33,337 nucleotides of DNA, from the NCBI GenBank assembly GCA_017454215.1, contig JAFTDL010000175.1, positions 1 to 33,337 of the forward strand, given 5' to 3'. The notes under the pieces were generated by a model. It was not told the origin of the DNA and searched no databases. It worked only from the letters and a program-made list of their open reading frames with translations. Positions within the stretch are counted from its first letter, which is position 1, and every line of letters begins with the position of its first letter. This document shows positions 17,433-26,330 of the stretch, one piece after another. Made by a program: the position numbers and the translations under genes. Origin of the DNA: Lentisphaeria bacterium. GTDB lineage: Bacteria > Verrucomicrobiota > Lentisphaeria > Victivallales > Victivallaceae.

Positions 17433-18377
17433 TTATCCTTTCCTGTTGGCTTCGACCCACTCCATGTAGCGGTTGAAAAGATTTCCCGCCTGGGGCCAGA
17501 AGGAGTTGGGGCTCATGAAGTGCGAAAATTCGAAGGTGATGGCCCGTTCGATCCCGGCGTCCTGCGCGGCCTTGAGTTTGAGGCGCATCTTGTCCCACTT
17601 GATCGGCGGGAAGCGGAAGGGCATGTCGCGGTCGAAACTCTCGCAGTTGGTCCACAGTTCGATGCCGTGCCTGTCGGCCAGGCGCTTGTTGACCTTGAGG
17701 GCCGCGGGCAGTTCGTCGAAGGTGACGTGGCCGTCCTGAAAGGCGATGATGTCCACGTGGCCGGAGATGATGCCCATGATCTTGTCCCAGTCCGACTCGT
17801 GCTTGGCGAAGTCCAGATCATGGGCGTTGGGGTCGTTGGGCAGCCAGCATTTGCGGCCGTGCATCCCCGGACTGATCAGCGTGGGCAGATTGCCCGAAAT
17901 GCTCTTGCAGTAGCCGCTGTAGCGCACGAATTCCTCGATGATCTGCAGATTGTCGGCGTCGCCGACCTCCTTCGACAGATACCAGCCCTTGAAGGCCTTG
18001 CGGTGGCCGTAGCGCTCCCAGACTTCGTCCAGCAGGCGGCGTTCGGTGTCCCAGGTCTTGCTGAGGTCCACGTCCTTGTAGTCGCCGTTGCGGCGCATGG
18101 CGTAGGTGCCGAAGAAATACTTCATGTCGTACTTCTCGGCCAGCGTGAGGAACATATCCACCAGATCGACGGAGGGTTCGTAACAGCCCAGCTCGTTCAT
18201 GAGGATCGGCGAAGGATAGGTGATGAACTGGCGCAGTCCGGAGCGGATCATCACCACGGTGTCGATGCCCATCTGCTTCATGGAGGCAAAATCCCGGTCC
18301 CACTCCCTGAAGCCCCAGTTCTGGTGGGGGATGTCGGAACTTATCTCGTCGAGAAAAGTCGCTTTGATCTGGATCAT
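17433..18377 (-). CDS. DUF4434-type TIM-barrel protein (putative glycosidase)
   Basis: 314 residues from ATG 18377, chosen for GGAAGG 9-10 bases upstream; an earlier reading would run into the upstream gene. The N-terminus MIQIKATFLDEISSDIPHQN and then WGFREWDRDFASMKQMGIDTV match the DUF4434 pattern as I recall it. GWYLSKEVGDADN and IIAFQDGHVTFDE give conserved acidic residues at strand ends, as expected of a TIM-barrel glycosidase; FEFSHFMSPN near the end is another. There is no signal peptide, so unlike its operon partners it should act in the cytoplasm, perhaps on imported oligosaccharides. The family's enzymology is poorly known, so substrate and activity are open. Confidence 0.8.
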   Translation of the reverse strand: MIQIKATFLDEISSDIPHQNWGFREWDRDFASMKQMGIDTVVMIRSGLRQFITYPSPILMNELGCYEPSVDLVDMFLTLAEKYDMKYFFGTYAMRRNGDYKDVDLSKTWDTERRLLDEVWERYGHRKAFKGWYLSKEVGDADNLQIIEEFVRYSGYCKSISGNLPTLISPGMHGRKCWLPNDPNAHDLDFAKHESDWDKIMGIISGHVDIIAFQDGHVTFDELPAALKVNKRLADRHGIELWTNCESFDRDMPFRFPPIKWDKMRLKLKAAQDAGIERAITFEFSHFMSPNSFWPQAGNLFNRYMEWVEANRKG

Positions 18378-18396
18378 TTTTTCTTCCTTCCGTAAT

Positions 18397-21033
18397 TTAT
18401 TTCGTGCCCGTGAAGGCGTAAACCGTCCCGTCGGCGGCGGCGATGACCACCGTGTTGCCGGAGACCGCGGGCGAGGAGTAGACCGACGCGCCGAGATCGA
18501 GAGAATAAAGCACCTTGCCGTCGGAAGCCGAAAGCACATAGAGAAACCCGTCGCCGCCTCCGAAGATCACCTTGCCGTCGGCCCAGGCGCATGAGGAGTG
18601 GACGGCGGGCAGTTCGTTCCACGAGTAGGGGATGGAGCTGATCATCTCCTTGCCGGGCTTGAAGGTCCACAGCGGAGCAAGCGTTTTGGCGTCGCAGGCG
18701 AAGAGTCCCAGCGCCGTGCCGAAGAAGACTTTGCCGTCGGCGACGAGGGGCATCGAGAAGCTCTCCATGGGCGGGCGCTTGCGTTTGAGATCGTATTTGA
18801 CCTCGCACTTGCCCGTGGCCGGATCGAGGATGCGCAGACTGGTGCGGGTCTTCTGGTAGAGTTTGCCGTCCGCGAAGGCCGGACCGGAATCGAGGAAGGT
18901 GTAGGCCCCGTTGTCCCGCCCGGTGCGCCACAGGCGTCTGCCCGAGGCCAGATCGTGGGCGTAGACGCCCTGACGCCAGTTTTCGCTCGAGAAGATCTTG
19001 CCGTCGGCGATGACGGCACCGGCATGGCAGGGCGAACCGTGGTTGAGCTTGTCGTCTTCGCGGAGGATCCTGCCCGTGGCCGGATCCAGTTCGGTCAGAT
19101 GGTCCCCGCCGACCCAGAGCCGCCCTTCGTGCAGCGTCGCGGGACCGTAAAGTCCGTCGCTCTTCCTGTTGAAGTAGGGAATGACCGTGCGCCACAGCAG
19201 TTTTCCGTCGGCGGCATCCAGCGCGAAAGCCGTTCCGTCCACGGCGGCTCCGTAGACGCGTTTGCCGTCGCAGGCCAGCGTGTGCTTCACAGAGGGACCG
19301 ATGACGGTCTTCCAGCAGAGTTTGCCGTCGCGCACGTCAAAGGCGCAGACCGCGCCGTCTTTGGCCATGGCGTCGTCGAGCGAGGCGATGTAGACCCGGC
19401 CGCCGCAGAGAACGGGCGACGAGGCGTAGATGCGGCCGGGAGCCCGGACCTTCCAGCGCAGTCTGAGGGGTGTTTTCAGGGGACTTGACGAGATGCCGTC
19501 GCGGGCAGCCGTGCGGCGGAACTGGGCCCAGTCGCCCGCGGGCGCCACGGGTTCGGCCTGTTTGTCGACGGCGGGTTTCGAGGTCCAGTCGACGTTGTTG
19601 CAGACGGTGAAGACGATCCTGCCGTTCTCGCACACGCCGCAGAGGAAGCCTTTGGGAGAGTGGTCCACGGGGCCCTGCTGGGGCGGTGCGCACTCGGTGG
19701 TGATGATGCCGTTGACGATCCGGGTCTGCGTGGCGTGGGTGTGTCCGGAGACTGTTGCGATCACGTTGTTTTTGGGGTCCAGAACCATTTTGGTGACGGC
19801 GTCGTCGAACCGGGTGAAGGGATGGTGGCGGAAGACGATCTTGGGACCGGGATTCATGGCGAAATCCTGTTTGAGCCATTCAAGCTGCCGCGGTTCGACG
19901 TGGGGGGACGGCCGCACGTCCACGCCGACGAAATAGGCGACGATCACGTAATGGATCCCGCCCTGGTCGAAGGCGTAATACAGAGGACCGAAAAGCGTCT
20001 CGAAGGGCTCCTCGCCGCCCTTTTTGCTGCGGTGAAAGTCGTGGTTGCCGATGACGTAATGGACGGGCAGTCCGGCCTTGACCATCGTATCCAGATGGCC
20101 CTTCATGCTGCCGATGTCGCCGCAGTGGACGAGAAAATCGCCCTGCATCTTCTTGGCCTCCGCCGCGACTTTGCCGATGAAGGGATCGGCGCCTCCGCAC
20201 TCGGAGTCGTTGACCGAGAAGAAGACCGTCCGGTCTTTGGAAGGAGTCTTTTTCACGGCGAAGTCCGTCTTGTCCGCCAGCGGTGCGTAATGTCTGCCGA
20301 CGAAGGCGTAACCGTCTGGCTTGGTGACGAAAATGAAACGGCCGAGGGCCCGGGGAATGACGTAACTGCCGTCGGCTCCGGTCTTGACGATCCGGCCGCC
20401 GTCGGAAACCTGCACGCCGGGAATGCCCTTTTCTCCCTCATCCCATTTGCCGTTGCCGTTGGCGTCCTCGAAGACCTTCCCGGAGACCTTGACGGGGGTG
20501 AAGGTTTTTCTGATCTCGGCCTGGATCCGTTCTGCCTCCTTTTTCTCCTGAGTCGAGGTCACGTCTTCGAGCACTACGCGGCGGAACTCGACCATGCCGT
20601 CGGCGTCGGAGAGCTCACAGTTGAGATAAGCCTCCTTCGTGTCGGGCGCGGTGAACTTGATGACGACCTTCTGCCAGTCGAAGGTGCCCAGCGCGTGCTT
20701 CCATAGACCGTGCTGACTGCCGCGGTAGATGATCCTGCCTTTGGCGCTCAGGGAGACGCCGCCGCCGAAGAGGCTTTTGGAGGGGCGCCGAGTGATGTCC
20801 TTTCCGCGCATTTCGAAGGTCATGACGTACTTACGGAAGGGCTCGATGGGAACGCCGTAGTTGGCGTAGCTGTGGGTCTTGTTCGGCGAAGAAAAGACCT
20901 TGACGCTCTTTTCGGTCCCTTCGGTGACCACCTCGTACTTGCCGTAGCTGACGCGGGGCTTGCCGAGGTCGATCTCCAGCGCCGGAAGCGCCGCGGCCAG
21001 AGCCAGCAGTAAAGCAATAGCTGATTTTTTCAT
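18397..21033 (-). CDS. Secreted metallophosphoesterase / PQQ-propeller fusion
   Basis: 878 residues with signal peptide MKKSAIALLLALAAALPALE and AAAGGA upstream. Domains in order: a module (about 20-158) shared with the neighbouring 1168-aa protein; an N-terminal phosphoesterase companion domain (182-245, with the calcium-loop-like DANGNGKWDEGE); a calcineurin-like phosphoesterase (about 268-480); and a PQQ-type beta-propeller (about 500-878) with repeated 'DGK-V/L-x-W' blades. Metal motifs seen are GDIGS (305-309), GNHD (329-332), FRHHPF (His403, His404) and GHTH (430-433). The first motif, normally D-x-H, is DSE (276-278), and GDIGS lacks the usual following Asp, so metal binding is atypical. 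It probably cleaves a phosphate ester or diester on an extracellular glycan; the propeller may be structural. Confidence 0.85.
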   Translation of the reverse strand: MKKSAIALLLALAAALPALEIDLGKPRVSYGKYEVVTEGTEKSVKVFSSPNKTHSYANYGVPIEPFRKYVMTFEMRGKDITRRPSKSLFGGGVSLSAKGRIIYRGSQHGLWKHALGTFDWQKVVIKFTAPDTKEAYLNCELSDADGMVEFRRVVLEDVTSTQEKKEAERIQAEIRKTFTPVKVSGKVFEDANGNGKWDEGEKGIPGVQVSDGGRIVKTGADGSYVIPRALGRFIFVTKPDGYAFVGRHYAPLADKTDFAVKKTPSKDRTVFFSVNDSECGGADPFIGKVAAEAKKMQGDFLVHCGDIGSMKGHLDTMVKAGLPVHYVIGNHDFHRSKKGGEEPFETLFGPLYYAFDQGGIHYVIVAYFVGVDVRPSPHVEPRQLEWLKQDFAMNPGPKIVFRHHPFTRFDDAVTKMVLDPKNNVIATVSGHTHATQTRIVNGIITTECAPPQQGPVDHSPKGFLCGVCENGRIVFTVCNNVDWTSKPAVDKQAEPVAPAGDWAQFRRTAARDGISSSPLKTPLRLRWKVRAPGRIYASSPVLCGGRVYIASLDDAMAKDGAVCAFDVRDGKLCWKTVIGPSVKHTLACDGKRVYGAAVDGTAFALDAADGKLLWRTVIPYFNRKSDGLYGPATLHEGRLWVGGDHLTELDPATGRILREDDKLNHGSPCHAGAVIADGKIFSSENWRQGVYAHDLASGRRLWRTGRDNGAYTFLDSGPAFADGKLYQKTRTSLRILDPATGKCEVKYDLKRKRPPMESFSMPLVADGKVFFGTALGLFACDAKTLAPLWTFKPGKEMISSIPYSWNELPAVHSSCAWADGKVIFGGGDGFLYVLSASDGKVLYSLDLGASVYSSPAVSGNTVVIAAADGTVYAFTGTK

Positions 21034-21188
21034 TTCGTTCCTTTCCCGGTTTTATATTCGATGGTGAATTTTTTTCTCTTCTCCGGAGGGCGGCGCGAGG
21101 GGTCCGCCTCCCGGCGGGACTGCGGCCCACGCCCCCGCGCGGGAGGCGCGCGGGTCACTGTCCGCTGTCGGGCCGCCGCCGGAAATTT
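21034..21188 (-). other. Intergenic gap with GC hairpin and leader
   Basis: This 155-base gap separates the 1168-aa and 878-aa genes. On the - strand CCCGCGCG and CGCGCGGG (complements of 21147-21154 and 21134-21141) form an 8-bp stem with a 5-base loop and no T-run. Further downstream TATAAA, about 25 bases before the ATG at 21033, could be a -10, but no -35 is visible. It may be an RNA processing or attenuation site that alters expression within the operon. Confidence 0.4.
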
Positions 21189-24100
21189 TTATTGTGCGGT
21201 CTTGTACCTGACGGAGAACTTTTTCACGGCCCCCGGGGGAAGCGTGAACGCGTCGGTCTCAGGTTCCACGGTGTAGACGTCTCCGCTGGTGCTCCAGCAG
21301 AAGAACGAGGTGAAAGTCTTGTCCGGCAGGAACGTCATGAGTTCGCTCATGCCGCCGTCGGAGGCGCTGACCGTGACGGGCTTGCCGTCCAGCGGGCGGT
21401 TTTTGGAGAAAGCGACGACGGGCTCACCGTTGACGCGGATGACTTCGGTGAGAGCTTTGCCGCCCGCCACTTTGCCGCCGATCTTGGGAATGTTGCGCAC
21501 CCGGACCTTGAGCTTCATGGGCGTTTTGCGGGGATTGGCGTTCTCGACCTCGAATTCGGCGGCGAGGGTCCTGCCGCCGTCCTCGAGGCGGTAGCGCTTG
21601 CGCACGATCAGTCCCTCAAGGGGATCGGCGTCGGGACGGGCGTCGTCCGGCGGCGGGACCTGATACTCGAAGCACCCGGGCGCGGTGATGCGGTAAGAGA
21701 GGGTCTTCGCGCCGAAACGCGCTTCGGGAATGAAGTCGCCCAGATACCCGCGGTCCTTGCGGCGCAGCGGATCGGCTCCGTCGGGACCGACCCAGCCGAC
21801 GACGTTGGCGTTGGCGTCGGGATCGACGTAGACGGCGTGCTTATCCAGACCGACCTTGGGCAGAACGGTCTTTTCGGGCATCAGCATGCCGTAGTCGCCC
21901 ACAGGTTTCTCGCCTTTGAAGTTGGCCAGTTCCGCTTCAAGCGAGGGCATGACGGGCAGTTTGTACGGCGTTTTGGCGAATTCCACGAGCACGACGCCTC
22001 CCGCGGGGACCTTCACGGTCTTCTCCGCGTTGAGGGCCCGGCCGCTGTTGAGTTCCCGGCCGTACATGCCGGCGGGAGGGGCCAGACGCACGATCATGGC
22101 GCTGCGGGGATGATAGTTGAAAAGCGTCAGCAGCAATTTTCCGTCGTATTCGTGGATGGTGCTGCGGGTGGTGGGGCGGAAGTCGGGCGACTCCACCGTG
22201 ATCTCCCGGCCGTTGTCGGTGAACTTGTGACGGGCGGAGTTGAGGACCTTCCACGAAATGCCTTCCCTGAGCCGCTTGCCGCTCATGTAGAAATCCTCGG
22301 CCCCGGCGATGAGACCGGCTGCCTCGGCGATGGTGACGAAGAAGCGGCCGTCGAAGTAGTCGCTGGGATAGAATCCCTGCCCGATGCCTCCGTTGGCGGC
22401 GCAGGCGAGGATCACCGTCTTGACCCCGTTGGGCGTGTAGCGCACGAAATAGCGCTCTTCCTCTTCCGTGGGATCGATGAGCGGAAAATGGGGCGCGCCG
22501 GTGAGGGTCCTGACGTTGAGCTCCATGGAGTCGAAGTATGCCGCCCCCTCGAAATAGGGCATGTTCGTGTAGAGCTGTACGCCGTCCTTGTCGAACATGC
22601 GGGGATCGACGCCGCACCACTCGGCCAGGGGCTCCGCGCCGACGTGCAGCGGATCGGTGCACATGGCGGCGAGACTGCCGGGGAAGTGTTTGGCGATCAT
22701 TTTGTTGAACTTGCGCGCCACCTCGGCGTGCTGCTTGAGGCGGAACCGGAACCACTCCTTGCGGTGCTTCGAGAGGATCTCCTCCCTGGTTTTCACCGGC
22801 TGCGAAAACCTGGCGCGGCAGACCTCGCAGAAGCAGTAGCTCATGGCTCCCGGTTCGAAGTCGAATTCGATGAAGTGGGGCTTGAGTCCGGCGCAGTAGC
22901 CGCGGATGCCCTCGGGCGCGAAGCGGTCCCAGATGACGCCGTCGGGATCGTCGATGATCGCCTGCGGACAGAGAACGTCCTTCGGGGCGCGGGACTGCCG
23001 GGGCTCCTGCAGACGGTACTTGTGGGGCAGACCGTTCTTCCTGAGCCACGCTTCGAAATTGAAACGGGGCATGGAGCCGAAGACGCTCATGGCCGTGCCG
23101 ATGGTGAACTCCTTCTCGTGCTGCCGGCGCTGTTCCTCGGGCAGATGCGGCCAGGCGATGTGCCAGCCCTTCGTCCACGGACGGGTGTCCAGTTTGAGCC
23201 AGTAGTCGAGGTAAGCCCGGCTCATTTCGGGCATGCCGCCGTAGAAATTCATGGGATAATCGATGTAGAGATGGAACTTTTTCATCGGGCGGGCGGGATA
23301 GACCACGCTCCCGGCGTCCCGCAGTTCGATCTTTTTGTATCCGCCGGTGAATTTGCCGTCGCGTAGACGCCAGTAGGCGCTGCCCGAAGCCTTTGCGCTT
23401 TTGAGATAGACCCGGTAGTCGTTGCGCCACGCGCCGAAGCGCCTGACGGCGGCCTTGCCGACGGTGAGGGTATACCGGGTGTACTTTTTGCCGTCCCGGG
23501 TGATGGCGGACTTTACGGGCGTGTCGTGTTCATAGGTCCACACCTTGGCCTTTTCGTCCACGGGCCACAGGGGGCTGGCCCCGATGCACTCGACGCCCTC
23601 GGGCAGTTCGATGTCCAGCTGCGGTTCTTTCGGCGCCCGGGCGCCTTTGAGTTTGAAATTGAGCGTGGCGGGCATATTGCGGGCGATGTAGTAAACGCCT
23701 TTCTGATAGTCCGCGGGAAAGACTTCCGCGTCCAGCTGCGGCGCGGCTTTCTTGACGGCGGCGGATGCGGGAACGACGGAGAGTCCCGCAAAATCCCCCG
23801 TGCCCGTGGCGTCGGCGACTTCGAGCGAGACGAAAGCCTTGCCGCTCTTGCCGCCCTTGAAGGTGACTTCGAGTTTGGTCCAGCCGAAAGTGCCCAGCGC
23901 GTGTTTCCACAGGCCCAGATGACTGCCGCGGTAGATGGTCTTCCCCTCGCCGGTCAGGGAGATGCCGACGCCTTTGAGGCTCTTGGAGGGAAGCTCCTTG
24001 AGGTCCCTGCCGCGCACGTAGACGCTCAGGCGGTAGCTTTTTCCCGGTTCGACGGAGATGCCGTAGTTGCGGTAGGCGTGGGTCTTGCCCGCGGGCACGG

Positions 24101-24695
24101 TCACGCGGGTGACGGTGCGGCCGTCCTCGGTGAAATCCTCGACCTGACCGTACTGCATCCGGTAGGCGAGAGTTCCGGGGCCTCCCGGAGAGGCGGAGGC
24201 CGCGGGGGGCTTGGGAGCGGGCACGCCTTCATCGAGGGTGAGGCCCGAAAACTCGGCGGAGCCGTCGGCGTCGGACACCTGAAGATAGAGATAGAGCATA
24301 TCGCTCTTGCCGCTCCTGAACGGGAGTTCCAGTTTTGCGTCTTCGAAAGTGCCCAGCGCGTGGACCCAGCGGCCCAGATGACTGCCGCGGTAGATGATCC
24401 TGCCGTCGGCCACGAGATTGATCCCGGCGCCCTTCATGCCTTTGCCGGAGCGCGGCTTGAGGTCTTTGCCGCTGATGCGGATGGTCAGGCGGTAGGGCGA
24501 CTCGGGTTTGACCTTGAAGCCGTAATTGCGTTCGGACGTGCCGCGTTCGGGCGAACTTGTCACGCGCACGGCGTTTTTGCCGCCGATCCGGATCGTTTCG
24601 ACCTTGCCCGAATCATGTCGTATATCGCCCATGTCGATCTCGCCGGAGTACGCGGCGGAAGCGAGGGCCGTCAGTATCAGAAAGAAGTTTTTCAT
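21189..24695 (-). CDS. Large secreted putative glycoside hydrolase with duplicated N-terminal module
   Basis: 1168 residues with a signal peptide (MKNFFLILTALASAAYSG) and GAGGGGG 6 bases before the ATG. Residues about 18-155 and 175-308 are two copies of one module, also found once in the 878-aa neighbour. Each has 'NYG', then 'GxG(I/V)xL', then IYRGS and HALGTF. A Pro/Ala/Gly linker (158-174) separates them. A beta-rich domain spans about 320-465. A TIM-barrel-like region (about 475-830) contains FIEFDFEPG followed by CFCEVCRARF, a Cys cluster seen in several uncharacterised PVC glycosidases. Beta domains of the glycosidase C-terminal kind finish the protein (LLTLFNYHPRSAMIVRLAPP and beyond). 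The acid in DFEPG is a candidate catalytic residue. I cannot give a GH family number; the glycosidase call is inference from architecture and locus. Confidence 0.72.
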   Translation of the reverse strand: MKNFFLILTALASAAYSGEIDMGDIRHDSGKVETIRIGGKNAVRVTSSPERGTSERNYGFKVKPESPYRLTIRISGKDLKPRSGKGMKGAGINLVADGRIIYRGSHLGRWVHALGTFEDAKLELPFRSGKSDMLYLYLQVSDADGSAEFSGLTLDEGVPAPKPPAASASPGGPGTLAYRMQYGQVEDFTEDGRTVTRVTVPAGKTHAYRNYGISVEPGKSYRLSVYVRGRDLKELPSKSLKGVGISLTGEGKTIYRGSHLGLWKHALGTFGWTKLEVTFKGGKSGKAFVSLEVADATGTGDFAGLSVVPASAAVKKAAPQLDAEVFPADYQKGVYYIARNMPATLNFKLKGARAPKEPQLDIELPEGVECIGASPLWPVDEKAKVWTYEHDTPVKSAITRDGKKYTRYTLTVGKAAVRRFGAWRNDYRVYLKSAKASGSAYWRLRDGKFTGGYKKIELRDAGSVVYPARPMKKFHLYIDYPMNFYGGMPEMSRAYLDYWLKLDTRPWTKGWHIAWPHLPEEQRRQHEKEFTIGTAMSVFGSMPRFNFEAWLRKNGLPHKYRLQEPRQSRAPKDVLCPQAIIDDPDGVIWDRFAPEGIRGYCAGLKPHFIEFDFEPGAMSYCFCEVCRARFSQPVKTREEILSKHRKEWFRFRLKQHAEVARKFNKMIAKHFPGSLAAMCTDPLHVGAEPLAEWCGVDPRMFDKDGVQLYTNMPYFEGAAYFDSMELNVRTLTGAPHFPLIDPTEEEERYFVRYTPNGVKTVILACAANGGIGQGFYPSDYFDGRFFVTIAEAAGLIAGAEDFYMSGKRLREGISWKVLNSARHKFTDNGREITVESPDFRPTTRSTIHEYDGKLLLTLFNYHPRSAMIVRLAPPAGMYGRELNSGRALNAEKTVKVPAGGVVLVEFAKTPYKLPVMPSLEAELANFKGEKPVGDYGMLMPEKTVLPKVGLDKHAVYVDPDANANVVGWVGPDGADPLRRKDRGYLGDFIPEARFGAKTLSYRITAPGCFEYQVPPPDDARPDADPLEGLIVRKRYRLEDGGRTLAAEFEVENANPRKTPMKLKVRVRNIPKIGGKVAGGKALTEVIRVNGEPVVAFSKNRPLDGKPVTVSASDGGMSELMTFLPDKTFTSFFCWSTSGDVYTVEPETDAFTLPPGAVKKFSVRYKTAQ
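23865..24533 (-). repeat. Tandem copies of a shared protein module (coding)
   Basis: The best-conserved part of the repeated module maps to 24321-24533 (copy 1) and 23865-24074 (copy 2) in the 1168-aa gene; a third copy is at the start of the 878-aa gene. Conserved features are NYG, G(K/R)D, a G-x-G before a hydrophobic strand, IYRGS, W-x-HALGTF and a late SDADG/ADATG. The repeat is visible at protein level and partly in the DNA (CTGCCGCGGTAGAT recurs on the + strand). Confidence 0.85.
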
Positions 24696-24728
24696 TTATT
24701 CCCCCTCGAATTTCAGGAAGCGTGTCCA

Positions 24729-25445
24729 TCACAAATAGGCGTTGGCCGGAAACGAAAAGTCGTAGTATCCGTGAATGGGATTGCGGTTGGCCGGAGCCAC
24801 CAGTGTCGAATCGTTGACGTAGAGGCTGGCCCGGCCCCAGTTCCAGTCGATCTGGTGGGCTCTCACATGAAGATCGGTGAAGAGACAGTTCGACAGCCGG
24901 TTCGGATGGAACTTGTGCGCAAAACGGATCTCGTCGGCGGTGTAGTGGGCGTTTTCGATGAAGAGAAACCGCCCGCTGACCTTGCGCAGCCGCGCCTGCC
25001 GGATATAATTGAGGTGCTGGTTCCAGCTGTAGTTGGTGTAGCCGACGTAGGTGTTGTAAGTGCTGCCGTAAAACTCGGGCCAGCTGTTGGGAATGAGGGG
25101 ACAGTCCAGCGTCTTGCTCTTGTCGCCGTCGCAGGTGTGGGCCGTCCGCTTCAGGTACTTGACGGCGAAGACGCCCCGCCAGCAGTTGTACCACTCGTAT
25201 TCCGTGGAGACTCCGGCGGCCTCGGGATAGCGCATCCTGTGCGCCATGTAGAAACCGTCGTTGTTCTCGACATACTGCTGCATGCGGAACCCCAGGTCCT
25301 TCATCTGGTTGGTGCACGTGGTCGCCTTGGCCGCGTCGCGGGCCTTCTGCAGAGCCGGCATCAGCATCGAAGCCAGAATGGCGATGATGGCGATGACCAC
25401 CAGGAGCTCGATGAGCGTGAAACGGCTTTTCGGAACATTGATCAT
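24729..25445 (-). CDS. Pseudopilin, tandem paralogue 1
   Basis: 238 residues; AAAGGGGG lies 5 bases before the ATG. The N-terminus [20 protein letters not shown] has mature Phe1 and Glu5 with Arg at -1. [20 protein letters not shown] follows, the conserved helix of the H-X9-DG group. The middle carries [15 protein letters not shown] and [12 protein letters not shown]. At the place of H-X9-DG it has [15 protein letters not shown], so the Gly is lost and the spacing is one longer. It is closely related to the gene to its right (most segments align without gaps), which indicates tandem duplication. It precedes the 1168-aa enzyme by 33 bases, in the same operon. Confidence 0.87.
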   Translation of the reverse strand: MINVPKSRFTLIELLVVIAIIAILASMLMPALQKARDAAKATTCTNQMKDLGFRMQQYVENNDGFYMAHRMRYPEAAGVSTEYEWYNCWRGVFAVKYLKRTAHTCDGDKSKTLDCPLIPNSWPEFYGSTYNTYVGYTNYSWNQHLNYIRQARLRKVSGRFLFIENAHYTADEIRFAHKFHPNRLSNCLFTDLHVRAHQIDWNWGRASLYVNDSTLVAPANRNPIHGYYDFSFPANAYL

Positions 25446-25496
25446 ATTTTCCCCCTTTGCTGTCGGAATGTTTCAACCGAACGGTAACATTGTACA

Positions 25497-26156
25497 CTAC
25501 AGGCACATATTCTGCGGAGACGAATCGTCGAAGACTCCGCTTACATGGAGACTGGCACGGCCTCTGTTATAGTCGATCACGTGGCTTTTGACATGAAGAT
25601 CCGCGAAGAGGCAGTTCGCCGCTCCGCCCGAGTGAAATTTCTGCCCGAAGAGGATCTCGCTGGTGGTGTAATGAGCGTTTTCAAGAAAGACGAACCGGCC
25701 GCTGATCCGCCGCATCCGGGTCTGCCGGTAGTAGTCGAGGTGCTGGTTCCAGCAGTAGTTGGTGTAGGTGACATAAGTGTTGTAGGAGCCGTAATAGTCG
25801 GGCAGGTTCTCGGGGATCAGCGGGCAGTCGGTGATGGTGTTGAAGCACTCGTGGGCCTTCTTTTTCAGATACTTGACGCCGAAGGTGCCCCGCCAGCAGT
25901 TGTACCACGGGTATTCCGTCGAAACGCCCGCAGTCGCAAAGGGCATGCTGTGGCTCATATAGAAGCCGTCGTTGTCCTCGACATACTGCTGCATGAGAAA
26001 TCCCAGCTGTTTCATCTGGTTGGTGCACGTATTTCCCTTGGCCGCATCGCGGGCCTTCTGCAGGGCCGGCATCAGCATCGCGGCCAATATGGCGATTATG
26101 GCAATGACCACAAGAAGTTCGATCAACGTGAAATAACTTCGCACGATCTTGATCAT
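25497..26156 (-). CDS. Pseudopilin, tandem paralogue 2
   Basis: 219 residues from ATG 26156, chosen because GAGG lies 6 bases upstream and because this start matches the paralogue's; a longer version from 26186, with AAAGGA upstream, is possible. The N-terminus [20 protein letters not shown] has Tyr at -1. It shares CTNQMK-LGF-MQQYVE-NDGFYM, VSTEY-WYNCWRG, GRF-F-ENAHYT and NCLF-DLHV with its neighbour. The two differ in their C-terminal tails and in a short central segment, the likely places of specificity. It is the first gene after the regulator, 174 bases away. No strong promoter was seen in that gap. Confidence 0.86.
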   Translation of the reverse strand: MIKIVRSYFTLIELLVVIAIIAILAAMLMPALQKARDAAKGNTCTNQMKQLGFLMQQYVEDNDGFYMSHSMPFATAGVSTEYPWYNCWRGTFGVKYLKKKAHECFNTITDCPLIPENLPDYYGSYNTYVTYTNYCWNQHLDYYRQTRMRRISGRFVFLENAHYTTSEILFGQKFHSGGAANCLFADLHVKSHVIDYNRGRASLHVSGVFDDSSPQNMCL

Positions 26157-26330
26157 ATCGTACCTCTTTTCCTCATAAATTTCCATTGCCGCAGTCCTTT
26201 CTGCCGTCGGACATCCGCCGTCCGGCTGAATCTCACATCCCGTCTTCACATAATCAATATCATGCGAAGCTGCCGTTTCCCCGTCGGTGTTCCGCTTCGG
26301 AAACCTGCAAAACCTCTTTTCCCGGCGGCT

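Noticed and set aside
15921-18395. 824-codon open frame on the + strand.
   Set aside because: Antisense to three recognised genes and of unnatural composition (rich in His, Val, Asp, Gly), typical of GC-skewed shadow frames.
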